A stretch of DNA of 64,000 nt from Talinum fruticosum (Eukaryota > Streptophyta > Magnoliopsida > Caryophyllales > Talinaceae): positions 2,385,001 through 2,449,000 of the forward strand of contig JAITYX010000021.1 of assembly GCA_021018815.1 (NCBI GenBank), read 5' to 3'. Below are positions 23,836-36,846 of the stretch, piece after piece (positions within the stretch are counted from its first letter, which is position 1; each line of letters opens with the position of its first letter). The position numbers and the translations under genes were made by a program. A model generated the notes under the pieces. The model was not told the DNA's origin and did no database searches. It saw only the letters and a program-made list of their open reading frames with translations.

Positions 23836-25785
23836 GCTAATTTCTTCAATTCTTCTTCTTCTTCTCTTCCATGGAGAACAACCCAGAAAAGAGGAGAGAG
23901 AAATGAAAACAAAAACAGAAAGAGATAGTAGCAGAATCAGTTTGGCAATTCCAGAAATTCAAAGCTCTCTCTTTCTCTCTCTCTCTCCTCTATGAATGCT
24001 GTGTACTGGGCTTTATAATAATTGCGCTGCGCGAAAACACTGAAAAGAGTGATAAATTCCTTGCCCGTTATATATAGAATTTGGTTGCACCGGGTATTTA
24101 TTGCCTTTTCCTCTCCTGTGAGAGTCATAAATGTCAAAGCCCTCTCATTGGTGCTGATTTTTTTAAAAAATAAACTCTTTTTAATAAAAACAAAAAAAGT
24201 AAAAAAGGGGGTATCAAAATTTCTCTCAGGTTGGTTTGGTAGATTGGGATTTGTTTGGTGAGAAGAATTGGTTAAACCAAAAGAATTTGGCAAGATATCT
24301 GGAAGGAATAGTAGATTTGGAGAGAATTTGAAGTCAAAAATAGGTCCAAATTACAAAAGAACACGAACGAAAGACAAAGGGGTATTTTCTTGTTTGGAAA
24401 AATCTCAAGCGACTAGTCATGGGAAAACCATGCCGATGAGGGTCAGTCCATGCATGCTAAGTTCATGCAATATTTATCACATCGATTACATTTTGAGAAA
24501 TTCTTAGCTTGAAATGGGATCTTCAACATAAGGTTATATAACGGCAAGGTGAAATGGGTGAATTTGTGAAGCTCAATCGTCATGGAAGATTGGTGTCTCG
24601 ACTAATCTTACCGTTTAATTTAAATATCATTTTGCTAATTTGATTTCCTTTTCGGTGAAATTTATTTCCATTTTTCATTTTCTTTGTTCATAACCCTTTC
24701 GGTTTGTTCTTTATATCAATTTTCTATATTGTACTCTTAAGAATATCGACTTCACAATCACATGAATCGAAATGTATGAATTAAATTTTTCTATATAAGA
24801 AATACACGTATGTAAATAGCTTGTAGTATTTTATTACAATTTCAATGTTGGACAAAAATTTCATAATATACTATAAAAATACTCTTTTGGCCTTTATATA
24901 TTTAAGAAGTATGAACTAACCCCAATTATTGTTGTTTTGTCACTCGGATAATTCATTCAAGATATTTGACGCCGTCTGTAGCCATCTGTAGGATAATTGG
25001 CACGATCATACAGACAACCCATAAAAATAATGGTTATAAAATACTACTAGCCTCTGAGTAGAACAACTAATTGCTTTTCTCTTTAATCCCCGAATTAAAG
25101 TTCAATAAAAGCTTCTAGAAGTTGCAAAAATTTTATTGATTACTATTAATTCATTATAAGCTGGGATGACATTCATTTAACTCTATTAATGACATAGAAA
25201 AATAATAGATATTAACGTTAGGCTCGAGCTCAACTGGAAGCTTGCTAACCCTGCGATGTATTGGCTTGGAATGGGGCTCAAACGTACATTGCTTGGCTTG
25301 GGTTTAGTATTCTTTTTTTGTTTATTTTGGTCCAGTTTCTGAACTCAATGATATAATTAAAGTTAAATTATAAACTTTTTCATTGATTGCAAGGAATGAG
25401 AGTTCGTATAAAATTTTTTTAATTATGCTCTGTTCGATAACGATGTTTGAGATAGCGTATAGTGTTTTGATTAGTCAAAATATTAATTATTCGGTAAACA
25501 ATGATTTAATATCAATAAGTATCGTTTGAACCAATGTTTATGAAACGTTAAAGGCATTAACGGTTGAGGATTTTTAGTAGCGTTTCCAATTTGGCTTCCA
25601 GTCATGCCCTTGTGCATTGTGCTCTTATTTCTTCAACCACATCATCAACACAATTCTTTTATAACCATTGATTGCATCAACAAATTCGCAATTGATGAAA
25701 GCACTGATAAAGTGAAGAAACTTTAAGTGATTGATATATATATATAGAGAGAGAGAGAGTCTAAATTGAGTGCTATTGAAGAAAC

Positions 25786-25848
<63 letters not shown>

Positions 25849-26160
25849 GAGGTGACAATATTACTATTAATATTGAGAATGATAGCAACAATAATCACAA
25901 AAAAGGCTTTTTTTTGTCGTTATTTAATGTTCTTCAATTAATGTAACCTCTAATATAACCAAACACATGTTTTTCAAACAATTAGTTAAACAACTATATG
26001 CTAACAGATACATTAAAACAGTTATCGATTACCTACATTTATCCGCTTACTCAAACAGATATCCGATATACAAACAAATAATTTTGCCGAACATACCTTA
26101 GTCAGTAGAACTGAGTCATACCAACTTCGGCTTGATTTGACTTGTACCCAGCCGATATTT
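23836..26160. other. Intergenic DNA between NPH3 and RPL26 genes
   Basis: The first 170 bases are GA/CT-rich and probably hold the NPH3-gene leader. The rest is AT-rich. About 25430-26100 may be one decayed DNA element: it begins near CTGTTCGATAACGATG and ends near TTTTGCCGAACATACC, loosely inverted, with a long AAT microsatellite inside. No coding gene was recognised; the minus-strand frame 25625-25891 is a poly-Ile reading of the microsatellite. Confidence 0.4.
25787..25848. repeat. (AAT)n microsatellite
   Basis: About twenty uninterrupted AAT/ATA trinucleotides in the intergenic region between the NPH3 and RPL26 genes. Confidence 0.95.
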
Positions 26161-26275
26161 GATCGGGCCAAAACGAAGGATTCAACAGGTTAGCCCGGTT
26201 ATGTTACAACCCTACCTTCTCCCCCCCAAAAAAAACCCAACAAAAAAACAAAAACAGCGAATAGCCAAGTGTTAT

Positions 26276-26415
26276 TGGGCCAAAACTTTTAAAGCCCCCT
26301 CTTTTATGCTATCAGCAGCCAACCCAAAAAAATCAGCGGCCCATAATCCCTAGAACCCTCGCCTCCATCAACGTCTCAATATCTCCCTCTCTTTTATAAG
26401 ACCTCGGAAACCCTA
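26276..26415 (+). promoter_or_regulatory. RPL26 promoter: two site II motifs, TATA-like box and telo-box
   Basis: TGGGCC occurs at 26276-26281 and, inverted as GGCCCA, at 26338-26343. A TATA-like TTTTATAA lies at 26392-26399, and AAACCCTA (telo-box) at 26408-26415. Site II plus telo-box is the established combination in promoters of plant ribosomal-protein and other growth-linked genes, where TCP-type factors and telo-box binding proteins act. All sites lie within about 215 bp of the RPL26 start. Confidence 0.7.
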
Positions 26416-26489
26416 ATCGCTTTCTTTCTTATTTGCCGCCTCTCACAGAGAAAATCCTCCCCGGAGAGAAAGAGCGAGGAGAGAGAAAG

Positions 26490-26929
26490 ATGAAGTACAA
26501 CCCAAGAGTCTCGAGCTCTCGCCGGAAGAGCAGGAAGGCGCACTTCACGGCGCCGTCCAGCGTCCGCCGTGTGATTATGAGCGCCCCCTATCCGGCGACC
26601 TCCGAAGCAAGTACAATGTCCGATCGATGCCGGTGCGGAAAGACGATGAAGTTCAGGTGGTGAGAGGAACCTACAAGGGCCGCGAAGGCAAGGTCGTCCA
26701 AGTATACCGCAAGAAATGGTTCATACATATCGAGCGGATCACCCGGGAGAAGGTAAACGGGTCCACCGTCAACGTCGGAATCCATCCATCTAAGGTGGTG
26801 ATCAGCAAGCTCCGCCTCGACAAGGACCGGAAGTCTCTGCTCGATCGCAAGGCCAAGGGCCGCGCCGCCGCTGACAAGGACAAGGGCACTAAGTTCACCG
26901 CCGAGGATATTATGCAGAGTGTTGATTAA
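26490..26929 (+). CDS. RPL26: 60S ribosomal protein L26 (uL24), one frameshift
   Basis: Intronless gene for cytosolic ribosomal protein L26 of the large subunit. The start [20 protein letters not shown] is unmistakable. The KOW domain follows in another frame ([20 protein letters not shown]), and the end is [11 protein letters not shown]. The frame slips at the C run near 26584-26588: the first frame reads [12 protein letters not shown], whereas one more C gives the conserved [20 protein letters not shown]. With that base the gene encodes 146 residues, the normal plant length. Codon use is GC-rich compared with the surroundings, as is usual for a highly expressed gene. A telo-box and site II motifs lie just upstream. 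Confidence 0.96.
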
Positions 26930-29563
26930 GGAAGAAAGGTATTCAAGGGATTGTTCTGGTTGAATGCTTTATGGTTTTGTTTCTATCCGCTTTTTGTTTT
27001 TGGTTTTTTTAGGAGGGATGAAATCAAGCAAGGATATTTTATTGCCCATGTTGAAGTTTTATTGCTACGACGATTTTGGATTTGGGAGTGTAGGGATTTT
27101 TGTTGGACGTCCATTTTCCGAATTAATGCCATATATTTTTAGTGATATTGCGTTTAAATTACCTGCTTCTTTCGAATGGTTCTTGTGATTTTATGCTGGC
27201 AGCTACGAAATTGATAGGAGCCCAACAGCTGCATAGCTGGTTGGTGAACTCAATGCCATTTTAATGGCTGCATATTCCTCTTTTTCACAAAATTTGTAGT
27301 TTTTCTGGGTGTCCTTGAAGTTTCTAGTCTGGGTGCTCTTGAATGAATTTATATTTTTACTGGCTTTGATCCCCTTATATCCTTCAAAATTTTGAACTGC
27401 TGGAGAAAATAAGACACTCCCTACCTCCTAATATTTTCATTTCTAGGCTGTGGTTTAGGTCTGATATTGGGTTGTTTATATAGGATGATGATGTTGAAGT
27501 GGAATCTGCCTTAGTTTTGTTTATGTGGAGTGATTATAGAAAATCTGATTGTGATTTTCCGAAATTCATGGTTGTGGTTTAGAGGTCTTTTCTAGGTGTA
27601 AAATCTTCGGAAGAATGGCATATTGTGGGGATGTTTTAGCATTTGGGCTTGAAAATGTGCACTTTGGGAGGAATGATTGGGATAGAAGCATGATTTTGAG
27701 GAGTTCGGATTGAAGAACTTTAGTAGTAGTGTACATTGTGCGCGAGCTTAGCAACCATTGTTGATAACCTTATTTGCTGCTTATTTTGAAGATGCTATGC
27801 TAGAGGTCATTAGAATCCTAATCTAGGTTTTAGTTGAAATCTGACTAATTATTTCCTTGAAGCCTGCCATTGGACTGATTGAACCAAGTGCTTCTGAAAG
27901 ATTTAGTTATTGGTTTAGTAAATCAGTGCAAATCTTTCTCATATTAGGGCTTCCTTGACCGAATTTTGATGAGGATGTATTGAAGCATTACTAGTATATT
28001 CGTCTGCGATGTTAGTCCCCATCCCCGCCCCTCCTCCCCCAAAAACCCCGGGGTTGCAGTGCTGTTCGTTCGGTTGGTGCTTCTATTCTGTGCAAGTGGT
28101 GACAATGGTTGAGGTCTGTTATTGTTAACTCATCTCTGTTTCTTGGTGGACTGTTGCACTTGTTGCATATTCTTCTCCCAGAATGTTGAAATTCTTTGCC
28201 CAACATTTTGGTACTAGGGAGAAGATGGGTGCTACTGCTTACACTATAACTAGAGTACGCAGAATTGCAGATTAGATTGTAATTATACACTAGGGTTTAC
28301 CATGCTATGTTCTGTTTATACTGTGGATTAAGAAGTGTGGGACAGAGTGACGGATATGTGTGTGGAGACTTGAGTGTGAGCGATTTCATGACTAGCTAGG
28401 GCATGAGCATATGTTGAAACAAATGAAAGGTTGACAAGTTGCATACTGATAATACAGGTTGAGTATATGTTGAAACAAATGAAAGGTTGACTCAGAGTGT
28501 GAGCGACTTCAGGACTGGGGTGTGATTATAGTTTTGGGATCTTATTTTGACTGGTCCTTAGCCTCAAAAAGGTAGTGTTCCTTCATGTATTTTGGGTCTA
28601 ATATTAGTGTCGAGACTTCTATGTAGTACAGGCGATGACTGATAAATGTATTGCAACATAAAGGTGATGACTGATAAATGTATTGCAAAATAAATTTCCT
28701 TGTAACCATTTTTGACAATAGGTTGTATGCATTAGTTACCTCCAAATCCAGTTTACATAAATTTCAGAATTGAATATTATCTGACTTTAATGTCGAAAAA
28801 ATTAAAAGTTTTGACAAAATTTTCAAAAATTGAATGTTAATTGATCCGAATGTTAATTATTCTAATAGCAAAAGGTATTCTAATAGCTAAAGGCAAACCA
28901 TTCAGAGACGCTGTAGTAGACTAAACGAAGAAAAGAGATTTGATTTTTACACAAAATACAACATTGAGAGATTCCAAAATTCTTTCAAACAATGAACAAT
29001 ATTATGAGAATTGAGGAGATGGTTTACCGGCTAGAAGTAGATTCTTTGAAACTATGAACAATATTACAAGAATTGAGGAGATGGTTTACTACTACTAGCC
29101 TGTGGGGCCAGAAGCTTCAGATGCTGAAGGAGTTCAACAAAGTTCAGATGCTGGAGTTTTTTAGTACATTCTGCAAAATATTAGGCGACTCTATGGGAAT
29201 CGATTGATATGGAATAAACTAATGATGAACAAAGAATGCAAACTGAATTGCAAAAATCAATTGTATTTTCATGGGTGCATTCAAAGAGAGAATAGAATCA
29301 GCAATTAAAAGTTCTTCCCAACTAGATGAACAGCCTTTGGGAAGACAAAACTCCGCGATCAACAACTGCTTCCACACAGGCAAGGAAATACCAAACAAAC
29401 ATTATCAAGAATGGTATGAATTGAAATATGAACTACTGGAAGGAGCCTACAAATGAATGTAATTCGCAGAGCTACTTATTGAAAGCTCCAATAATTAGCA
29501 GAGCTAATGTAGAAAAAGAATCATATCAAGTCATACTGAATGCTCCTGAGCATCACCATGCGA
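26930..29563. other. RPL26 3' UTR and intergenic DNA with small tandem duplications
   Basis: The first 300 bases or so are probably the RPL26 3' UTR. Beyond that I recognise no gene. Three short direct duplications are visible: about 27 bp at 28409 and 28466 (ATATGTTGAAACAAATGAAA), about 32 bp at 28634 and 28666 (GATGACTGATAAATGTATTG), and about 32 bp at 28991 and 29047 (around GAATTGAGGAGATGGTTTAC). The last 100-200 bases are likely the VDAC 3' UTR. Confidence 0.45.
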
Positions 29564-32500
29564 TCAAGGCTTAAGAGCAAGAGCTAAGCCGAACCTTGGA
29601 GTTTTGTCCAAAGCCAGGGTGTCAAATTCACTTGCGATAGTGAGAACAGACTTGGGAATGACCTCATGCTGGAGAAGTGCCCCAAGCTTCCCATGGTTGT
29701 TCAGCTTTGCCTTGACCAACGTCAAATTATCAATTGCATATAATCCTCCAACGGTGAAAGTGTTTTCATTTGTGGAGAACCTTCTGCTGATTTCAGCAAC
29801 TGCAGCACTTTTCTTCTGTTGATCCAAATGGTGTAAATATGAGGCCTTGATGGTATCTCCCTTGTCTCCCCTGTTGCATATAGATGTTGTAAGTGTTCGA
29901 ACGTATCTCATCGCTTAAAATGTGAAACTAACTGACTTTGACTGTCCCAACAATTACCAAAAATTTGTTTTTGATATCCAGGATTAAAACTTACAAAATA
30001 ATTGAGGCGTTTGACTCTGGCTTTGAAACACCAACACCTGCAGTGTACTTGGTGAAGGCACCAGAAGTGGTGTCGTAACCTGCTTCTACACCAAAGGCAA
30101 TGGTAGGAGTACCAAGTGTAGCAGTAACGTCAACGATAGGAGATTTGTTTAAAGAAGATAGTGCTGTTGTAAATGTTGCATGGTGATGGAAGTATTGAAC
30201 CTCCAGCTGCTCGAAAATAGAAACAAGCAGTTAAAAAAGGCCAAGGGTAAATCATGCTTTCAAAGGACTGTACTATACCTTGCCAGATGAGTAATCAGGT
30301 ACTTTTAATGAAGCGATAGTTTTGGTTGATGGAACTATGTCAGTGACTGTGATTGTTGTTGCGATCTGCCAATTTCAAGAGATTATAAGTACAAAAGTAT
30401 ACACAAGCATTGCTTGGTCAGAAATTCCGAGAAAACATAGACCTACATTTGATTCTGTGTCAACTTTGACATCAATCACAGTGTTCTTATATTTGTACAC
30501 CGCACCCACATCTCCAGTAGAAAGTCCTCCTTTCTTCACTGCAGTTGAAGTGAGTGCCTGCAATTTTAGAAGAAAAAGACAACAAAAAATTAAATAATAT
30601 TAACATAAAAGCATGGTGTCCCATTACATTGTCTTCCGTTCTCATGACAACATCCACCCGCCCCCCCAAAAAAAAAGAAAAAGAAAAAGAAAAAGAAAAA
30701 AATTACAATGTATTACCCAGAATTAGGTGAAGATCCTGTAAACAATACAAAATAAGCATAACAGACTGATAAAGGGCCAGACTGTCCTCTCATACGAAAT
30801 GGTTATGTTCATTTCATGAATCGTGATCCTAAACAACTACATTCTTGTTGGAGGGTGGGGATACTAATTTGAGACCAAAAAAGAAAGCCAAAGAAGAACA
30901 ACAGTGTCATTTCCCTCTGCTGCACATGCCTCTTGCAAGCACATTGTACACATCCAATCCAAGTCGTTGAATATGCTCCCCTGAGGGTGAGCGTGTTTAA
31001 GTCCTTTTGAACATAGCACCAGATCTCATCCTCTCGCTCAGTGAAAATAAGTTCAATCCAATATTACCCTAGCTTTCAAGCCCAATTTTCTCCTTTATAC
31101 CAATAGAGTATAGATACATCAACAGCATGATGATATTATCAATAGAGTATATCTCCAATGCATAGTATCCAATATTATCATCATTGTTGCTCCTTGTTTG
31201 TTTGCTCCTTGTATCATCCTTACTCTCCCTGGCTTTTGCCTACTCTTTCTGCATAATCTCCAAAGTCGATGAGCTTTTAAGCTGAAGAACTCAAAGCAGA
31301 TCTAGAATGAAGGTGATATTGTGCCATTATCTTACTTTCTCATCTCCCCTTCCTCAATTTTCATGAAGAGCTAAGATGGTTCTATGATTCCATTTTCCAA
31401 TTATACTGAACCTAAGAAAGTGGCCTCGTTTAATACATTCCACACATTTTCTTGACCCATACTTGGTGGGGAACTAGGAATCACGAAGAAAAATCTTAAA
31501 CGACTTTGCCAAACTCTCCCACCTAAAATCTTCAACAGAAATGAGAAAAGGACTCTACCAAGTCTAGTAACCTTCTTACAGTCATCACCCTATGTCTCAA
31601 AACAAAGATTCACAGAGGCCAGAGCCTAACAATGATTTGTTAGGTCCTTCAGGATAAGCATCAACCTTAAACTCTACTTCCGGAATTTTGCTTTAACCAG
31701 ATAAAAGCAAAGCCTTACCGCAACTAAAATTTAGAACTCAAACCCTTTGATATTGGCACCCATAGTGCACTACGAGAAACATAATGGAAACCAGCTTAGG
31801 TGTAATTGAGCAAGATGAAATTTCAAACTGATTGGGGATTACCACAAACATTCATCAGCGCACATCCCATTTATCCATCGGAGGTCCAACTCAGGGACTA
31901 GTGTGCGTAACCCACACCCCGAGCAACCAACACACGTAACCACTGAAAATCCAAGCACTGAACAACATTTATGGACACTCTTATTAGTCAATGAAAAATT
32001 AGTGAAGTTTCTGTGACAGTAAAATTTCCGATACTATGGCGGATTAAAACTTTCACTGTTCTGCGCATTGCAACAAATCAGGCAAATCTAAGCCGAAAAC
32101 ATTCGACAATCAAGATGTCTATGCAAATCCGGACAAAAAGAATCAAGCTGAATATCAATTCAACTATGCAAAATCACATTAACGGAAATTGAACAAAAAT
32201 CCAGCATCTATACGATAGAGAAAGAAAATGCACTACCAGATGAGGACGGATTTTTCAACTTCAAAAAATTGAAACAAAATAAATGCATCTCCATATTGAA
32301 CACATCGTCATCATCGCACACAATTTAGCCGAACAAATCAAGTCCTAATCGATTATAGTATTATTAACTAACGAAGATAATAATAGCTCCAATGCGTAAA
32401 TCTAGGTCGGCATCTAATGTCATACCACTCCAGTATCACTGCATGTTGAAATGGTAAATTTCTGATCCGAAATGTAATCCTTTGTGAGAAGATCTGGAAT

Positions 32501-32666
32501 TGAAAACAATTTCAAAGGATCAAACTCAAGATAAACAAGAAAATCACAACGTCGAAGAGGAGGAAAGGAAAAAATAACGAAACGGGAAGCTGATAACCAA
32601 AATCGAGCGTTGAATACCTTTGGCACGCTTGCCGATGTCGGAGAAGAGGCCGGGACCGTGCAACAT
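29564..32666 (-). CDS. VDAC: Mitochondrial outer-membrane porin (VDAC), six exons
   Basis: Voltage-dependent anion channel of the mitochondrial outer membrane, which passes ATP, ADP and other small anions. Exons on the minus strand: 32666-32618, 32493-32426, 30557-30447, 30365-30279, 30206-29995, 29870-29564. All have GT/AG junctions and matching phases, giving 277 residues, the usual VDAC length. The N-terminal helix is MLHGPGLFSDIGKRAKDLL. The barrel strands include FTISTCSDTGVALTSTA, YKYKNTVIDVKVDT, KLEVQYFHHHATF and the eukaryotic porin signature region near GDTIKASYLHHLDQQ. The C-terminus is PRFGLALALKP. Most plant VDACs start MVKGPGLY; the LH at positions 2-3 is unusual. The second intron is about 1.9 kb and recognisably empty. 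The leader is a long pyrimidine tract (32680-32750). No frame errors were found. Confidence 0.95.
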
Positions 32667-33557
32667 TTTGGCAGCGACAGATAGAGAGAGTAGAGAGGAG
32701 AGAGGAGAGAGAATGAAGGGAGGGAAGAGAGAGAGAGAGAGCTGGTAATGTTGTGGTCTGGGGGTGCGGGATGAACGGTAACGACGACGACAAAGGAAAA
32801 ACAGAGTGATGAGAATCGCGTTGTTTGGGGCCAGAAGAATTAGAAAAGCGAGTAACAATATTCAATTCACTAATTTAGATGTCTGTGACCAGTTTTACAT
32901 GACTGACCCTCTATCCACCGTAGATTTGTTTGAGGTCGCTTTTTCGGGACCGTTTGATCCAATGGAACCACATGCTTGGCTGTCAATAACTGATTCTTGC
33001 AAGATTGTTAACTCATTATTACATTCATATTCATGCGAAAAAATTATAAAAAATCTTGTTCCCCATGTGGTGTTTCAATTATACCACATAAAAGATGATC
33101 ATAATATTACGGACCACAAGAAACCTTTCATCCAGAAATAAAGAGGTATTAATAATGTTGTCAAATACAAATAGTCTTGCCAATAAAGCTTGAAATTCTA
33201 AATATACTTATCAGGAACTAAATTGTACGATATTTGTTAGTATGTTCTCCGTTTTTAACATTTATAGGTTTTAGATTGTGAAAAATATTAAAGAAATATA
33301 AAATTTATAATAAAATTGGTGTGTTAAATGATAAGTAATCATAAGATTTTTATGAAAATAAAAGTCAATGAAAAAAACAGAGAGAAAAATAATTAATAAG
33401 AATAAAATTGATAAATAAGTCATTAATATATTATTAGAATTACAAAAGAACATATAATGTAAAATATGTTAATTAAAGTAACAAATACAATAAAATGCAA
33501 TTTTTTAAAAAACTTAGAGACACTTTTTCACCACAGTCAAATACCGCTTAAAAACTA
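32667..33557. other. VDAC leader/promoter and intergenic DNA
   Basis: Positions 32680-32750 are a GA repeat tract (CT-rich in the VDAC sense), likely the 5' UTR and a Y-patch. Positions 33245-33490 contain sequence related to the Stowaway-like family (TCTCCGTTTTTAACATTTAT at the left, CATTAATATATTATTAGAAT inside) but without clear ends. The frame at 32806-33141 (+) resembles no known protein. Confidence 0.45.
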
Positions 33558-33801
33558 CTCCCTCCATTTCAAAATACATGTTAAGGAAACACAGAATTCA
33601 TGATAAATTTTATATTAAAGACTAAATTGCCCCTATATTTTATTGAAAATAAAAAAATTAATAAAAAGAAGAGAAACAAAGTAATTAATAAGGACAAAGT
33701 TCATAAACTAATAATTAATATGTTATTAGATTTGTAAAATAATAAGTATTATAAAATGAGAAAAATTAGTTAAAATAACATGTATTTTGAAATGAAGGGA
33801 G
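33558..33801 (+). mobile_element. Stowaway-like MITE, best-preserved copy in the window
   Basis: A 244-bp element starting CTCCCTCCATTTCAAAATAC and ending with its inverted copy, TTTTGAAATGAAGGGAG. The terminal repeats run about 26 bp with one mismatch. TA flanks both sides (33556-33557 and 33802-33803). CTCCCTCC termini and TA target duplication are the hallmarks of Stowaway MITEs, mobilised by Tc1/mariner transposases. There is no coding capacity. Confidence 0.85.
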
Positions 33802-33959
33802 TATAAAACTAGTTACATTAATTCCTGTAAACAATAATATATATTTTGAAATGCTGTGCTTATATATTTTGGCTTAGTAAGTAATGTATCTATAAATTTT
33901 GGTGACATTATGTAATTGGTGAAGGTAAATACAATAGGAAAGGATATGAGAAAGCTGAA

Positions 33960-33963
<4 letters not shown>

Positions 33964-34051
<88 letters not shown>
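33964..34051. repeat. Long (AT)n microsatellite
   Basis: About 44 uninterrupted AT dinucleotides, the longest simple repeat in the window. It lies in intergenic DNA between VDAC and the Ca2+-ATPase gene and can extrude a cruciform. Confidence 0.97.
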
Positions 34052-34055
<4 letters not shown>

Positions 34056-36846
34056 ATTTATCCCAATTTAATAGATAGTAAATTTAATTTTTCAAATTAA
34101 AACCTAATTTAGTTTACCAGAAAAAATTAAACCCTAAATTAAGTTTCACGACTCTTAATTGTATTATGTTTATTAAGATGAGTGGTGCAAGAATTTAAAA
34201 TACGAGTTGACCAAAGTGTTTGAAGCTAATGACAAATACGTGAACTTGATGTGGCCTTCATGAAGGATCAATCAAACCCATGAATATGCTCTACTACGTG
34301 CTTCGCCATTTCCTCTCCAACATACATATTGACTTTCCTCTTCTCCATTATTTTAGTAACCAAACTAGAAATTCTCAAATCCAGTGTAGGTTTTTCCTGG
34401 GTTTGGATTAATAGCGAAGACCCCAGCCATTTTTTTAAATAAAAACGTTCATAATCATATTAAAATATTTTTCTCGTCCCGTACCTTTTAGAAACAAGAG
34501 TTTTATTTATGTTTCACAAAAATAGGGCTCTTAATTTTAAAAAGGACTAATAATATGTGACGGGCGAATGGACCACTAATTAAAAAGTGATAAGTTATAT
34601 AAAATTATCTTATTTTAGACAATATTATTTTGTTTAATTAAGAAAATAATGGGATAGAAAATGAGTTATTATCTATATATTTAGCTCACAAGCTAATTGA
34701 AACTGTTTTTGTGAAACAATTATTATATAAAAATTTCCTTAAAAAATTGAACTATGGTTATTTTATAAGAATTAAGATGATTTTCTACTAGTCACTTTCT
34801 ACAACATGGAGCATGGGCCTTTAGCCCAACAATGTAAGACTTTGATGCGGCCGATCAATTTGAACGTAACTATTTTTCATCGTTAACAAGAGGTAAATTA
34901 AGTTACTGATTCTAAAAATATAGGAATTGAACTCACATTTGCAGTATTAAAATTGTAATTTTTGAATAAAAAGTTTAGCACCCATAATGTTTTGAATAAC
35001 TACAAAAATTAAATTAGAAGAGAGGACTAGAAAAACCAGTGTAAAATTAATAATTGTAGATAATAAACTAATATAATTTTTTGGAAACAATAGCTTTAAT
35101 TGAATAATAATAGCCTTAGTCCTTAAGGGTTGGGCCACTCCGATGTATAAAATTTCGAACGTGTTGGGGTCCGGAAGTAGTAGTCTACATGTCTCAGGTC
35201 GTTTCGCGTGCGTGATGGCCATCGCAGTGCCAATTTTATAAGTGCTAGTTTTTTCCCTTTTGTATTGACCGTTGTTTGGAGTCAGTTGGACTGCTCCCGC
35301 TACTAGACAAACATTATTCTTTCTTGGAGAACTCAATTTGTTTTAGAAAAATTTTCCTGATCTATCTTTTGGAACCAATCAAACTTGATTTTCACGCCAT
35401 TGGCTTTATTTGTTGTAATTCGTAAAAAAAAATTAATATTGACTGTCTTATCAATGCAATCGGTTTTATTTGTTGTATTGTAATTCATAAATAATACCAT
35501 CTTATAAAATTGGTATAATCTACTCGTTTTAATCTTTACTTTATATTTCATTCGTCTCAAAATATATGTCATTTTAACAAATTTTATGCGTATTAATGAC
35601 TAATTTATCAATTTTATCCTTATTAATTGCTTTATTTTTCTTTTTTTCTTATTGATTTTCTTCATTTTCATTGAAATATCGAGACAACGTGATATTTCAA
35701 TACAAATTTTGTCATGAATTTAGTGTTTATTTGATACATTCTCATAACCTTTAAATGACAAATATTTGAAATGGAGGGAGTATACGATGAGAAGAATATT
35801 AAAATAATTATGTCATGAGTTGTCTAATAAAAATTTATTGCATAAAAATATTGTCATGTTTATTTAATTTTGAGGTTGTTAATTTCCACATTTATAACTA
35901 TTATTATAAATGCATAAACAAAAAGGCTCTTATCAAATGGTTCATAGTATCTCCTACGGTCGAAATATTTCTTAAAATAATATTGTTAGTAAAAATTAGA
36001 AAGACGATAACGACAATTATCACAATCGAATCAAATGGTTCATAGGGATATATTTCCTTACCGTCAAAATATTTCTCAAAATAATATTGCTAGTAAAAAA
36101 TTAAAAAGAGGATAATGACAATTATCATAAAAGGTATGTTTGCCTATAAGGTATGTAAATTATAAAAAGTACTTTTCCTAAGTACTACTCTGATATTGAC
36201 ATGCACATGTGTAAGAAATCCTACATCAATTATTGCCTTGGTTGCCTTCCATGAATTAATTCTGTTATTAGGGGGATTATTATTATTATGAGAATAAGGG
36301 GGATTATTATTTAATGAAGTGGGTAGTGAAAAATAGTCCGAGAAATTCGTTCAAAAATAGCCAGGAAATAAGCAGGACATTTCCCACCAAATTTCGGATC
36401 ACCTCATCCATCTCTATTCTCTAGCTCCTCCTTCCAATCAAACTACTTTTTTCCTTTTCTTTTCTTCTCCTGTTAAAAAGATTAAAATTCCAAAAATACC
36501 ACCTTCTCCTACACCTGCCACTCTTTCTGCCCTGCAAAAGAACAAAAAGAATTACGCGCAATAATAATATCCGCTTTAACCCGTTTCCTCGTTATTTCTC
36601 ACTTTTTCTGTCGCTCCTTCTGAGAAAATTCACCATTTCACCATTTCTTGACGATTTCATGGTGGGCCGTACGTGGTACGTACGACTAAGAAGAAGAGGG
36701 CATCAAAACGCAGCGCCGTGTTCTCCGCGGGAGAGATCATCACCATCATCATTATATATTTATGGAGATGAGGAGGTGAAGATTTTGGAATAGAAGAATA
36801 AAAATAGTTAGAGAGAGAAAGAGAGAGAGATACGAGAAGAGAGGGA
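34052..36846. other. Intergenic DNA and Ca2+-ATPase leader
   Basis: AT-rich DNA with no recognisable gene apart from a MITE copy at 35544-35780. The minus-strand frame 34947-35336 matches nothing known. From about 36380 the composition becomes less AT-rich and pyrimidine-rich. Positions 36740-36846 are purine-rich (GA repeats) and lead directly into the Ca2+-ATPase ATG, so this is most likely its promoter and 5' UTR. Confidence 0.5.
35544..35780 (-). mobile_element. Stowaway-like MITE copy, inverted
   Basis: Right end TTTGAAATGGAGGGAG followed by TA; left end TTTCATTCGTCTCAAAATA, a decayed inverse. Interior words match the family read on the other strand (TTATTGATTTTCTTCATTTT). Compared with the copy at 33558 it is inverted. 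Confidence 0.7.

Noticed and set aside
25625..25891. Minus-strand open frame with a long Ile run
   Set aside because: It is just the AAT microsatellite read as Ile codons, with no protein family behind it.
30322..30597. Plus-strand frame opposite VDAC exons
   Set aside because: It is antisense to two conserved VDAC exons and their intron.
32806..33141. Plus-strand open frame of 111 codons divergent from VDAC
   Set aside because: There is no recognisable family, it overlaps the VDAC promoter, and its tail runs into a MITE-like AT-rich region.
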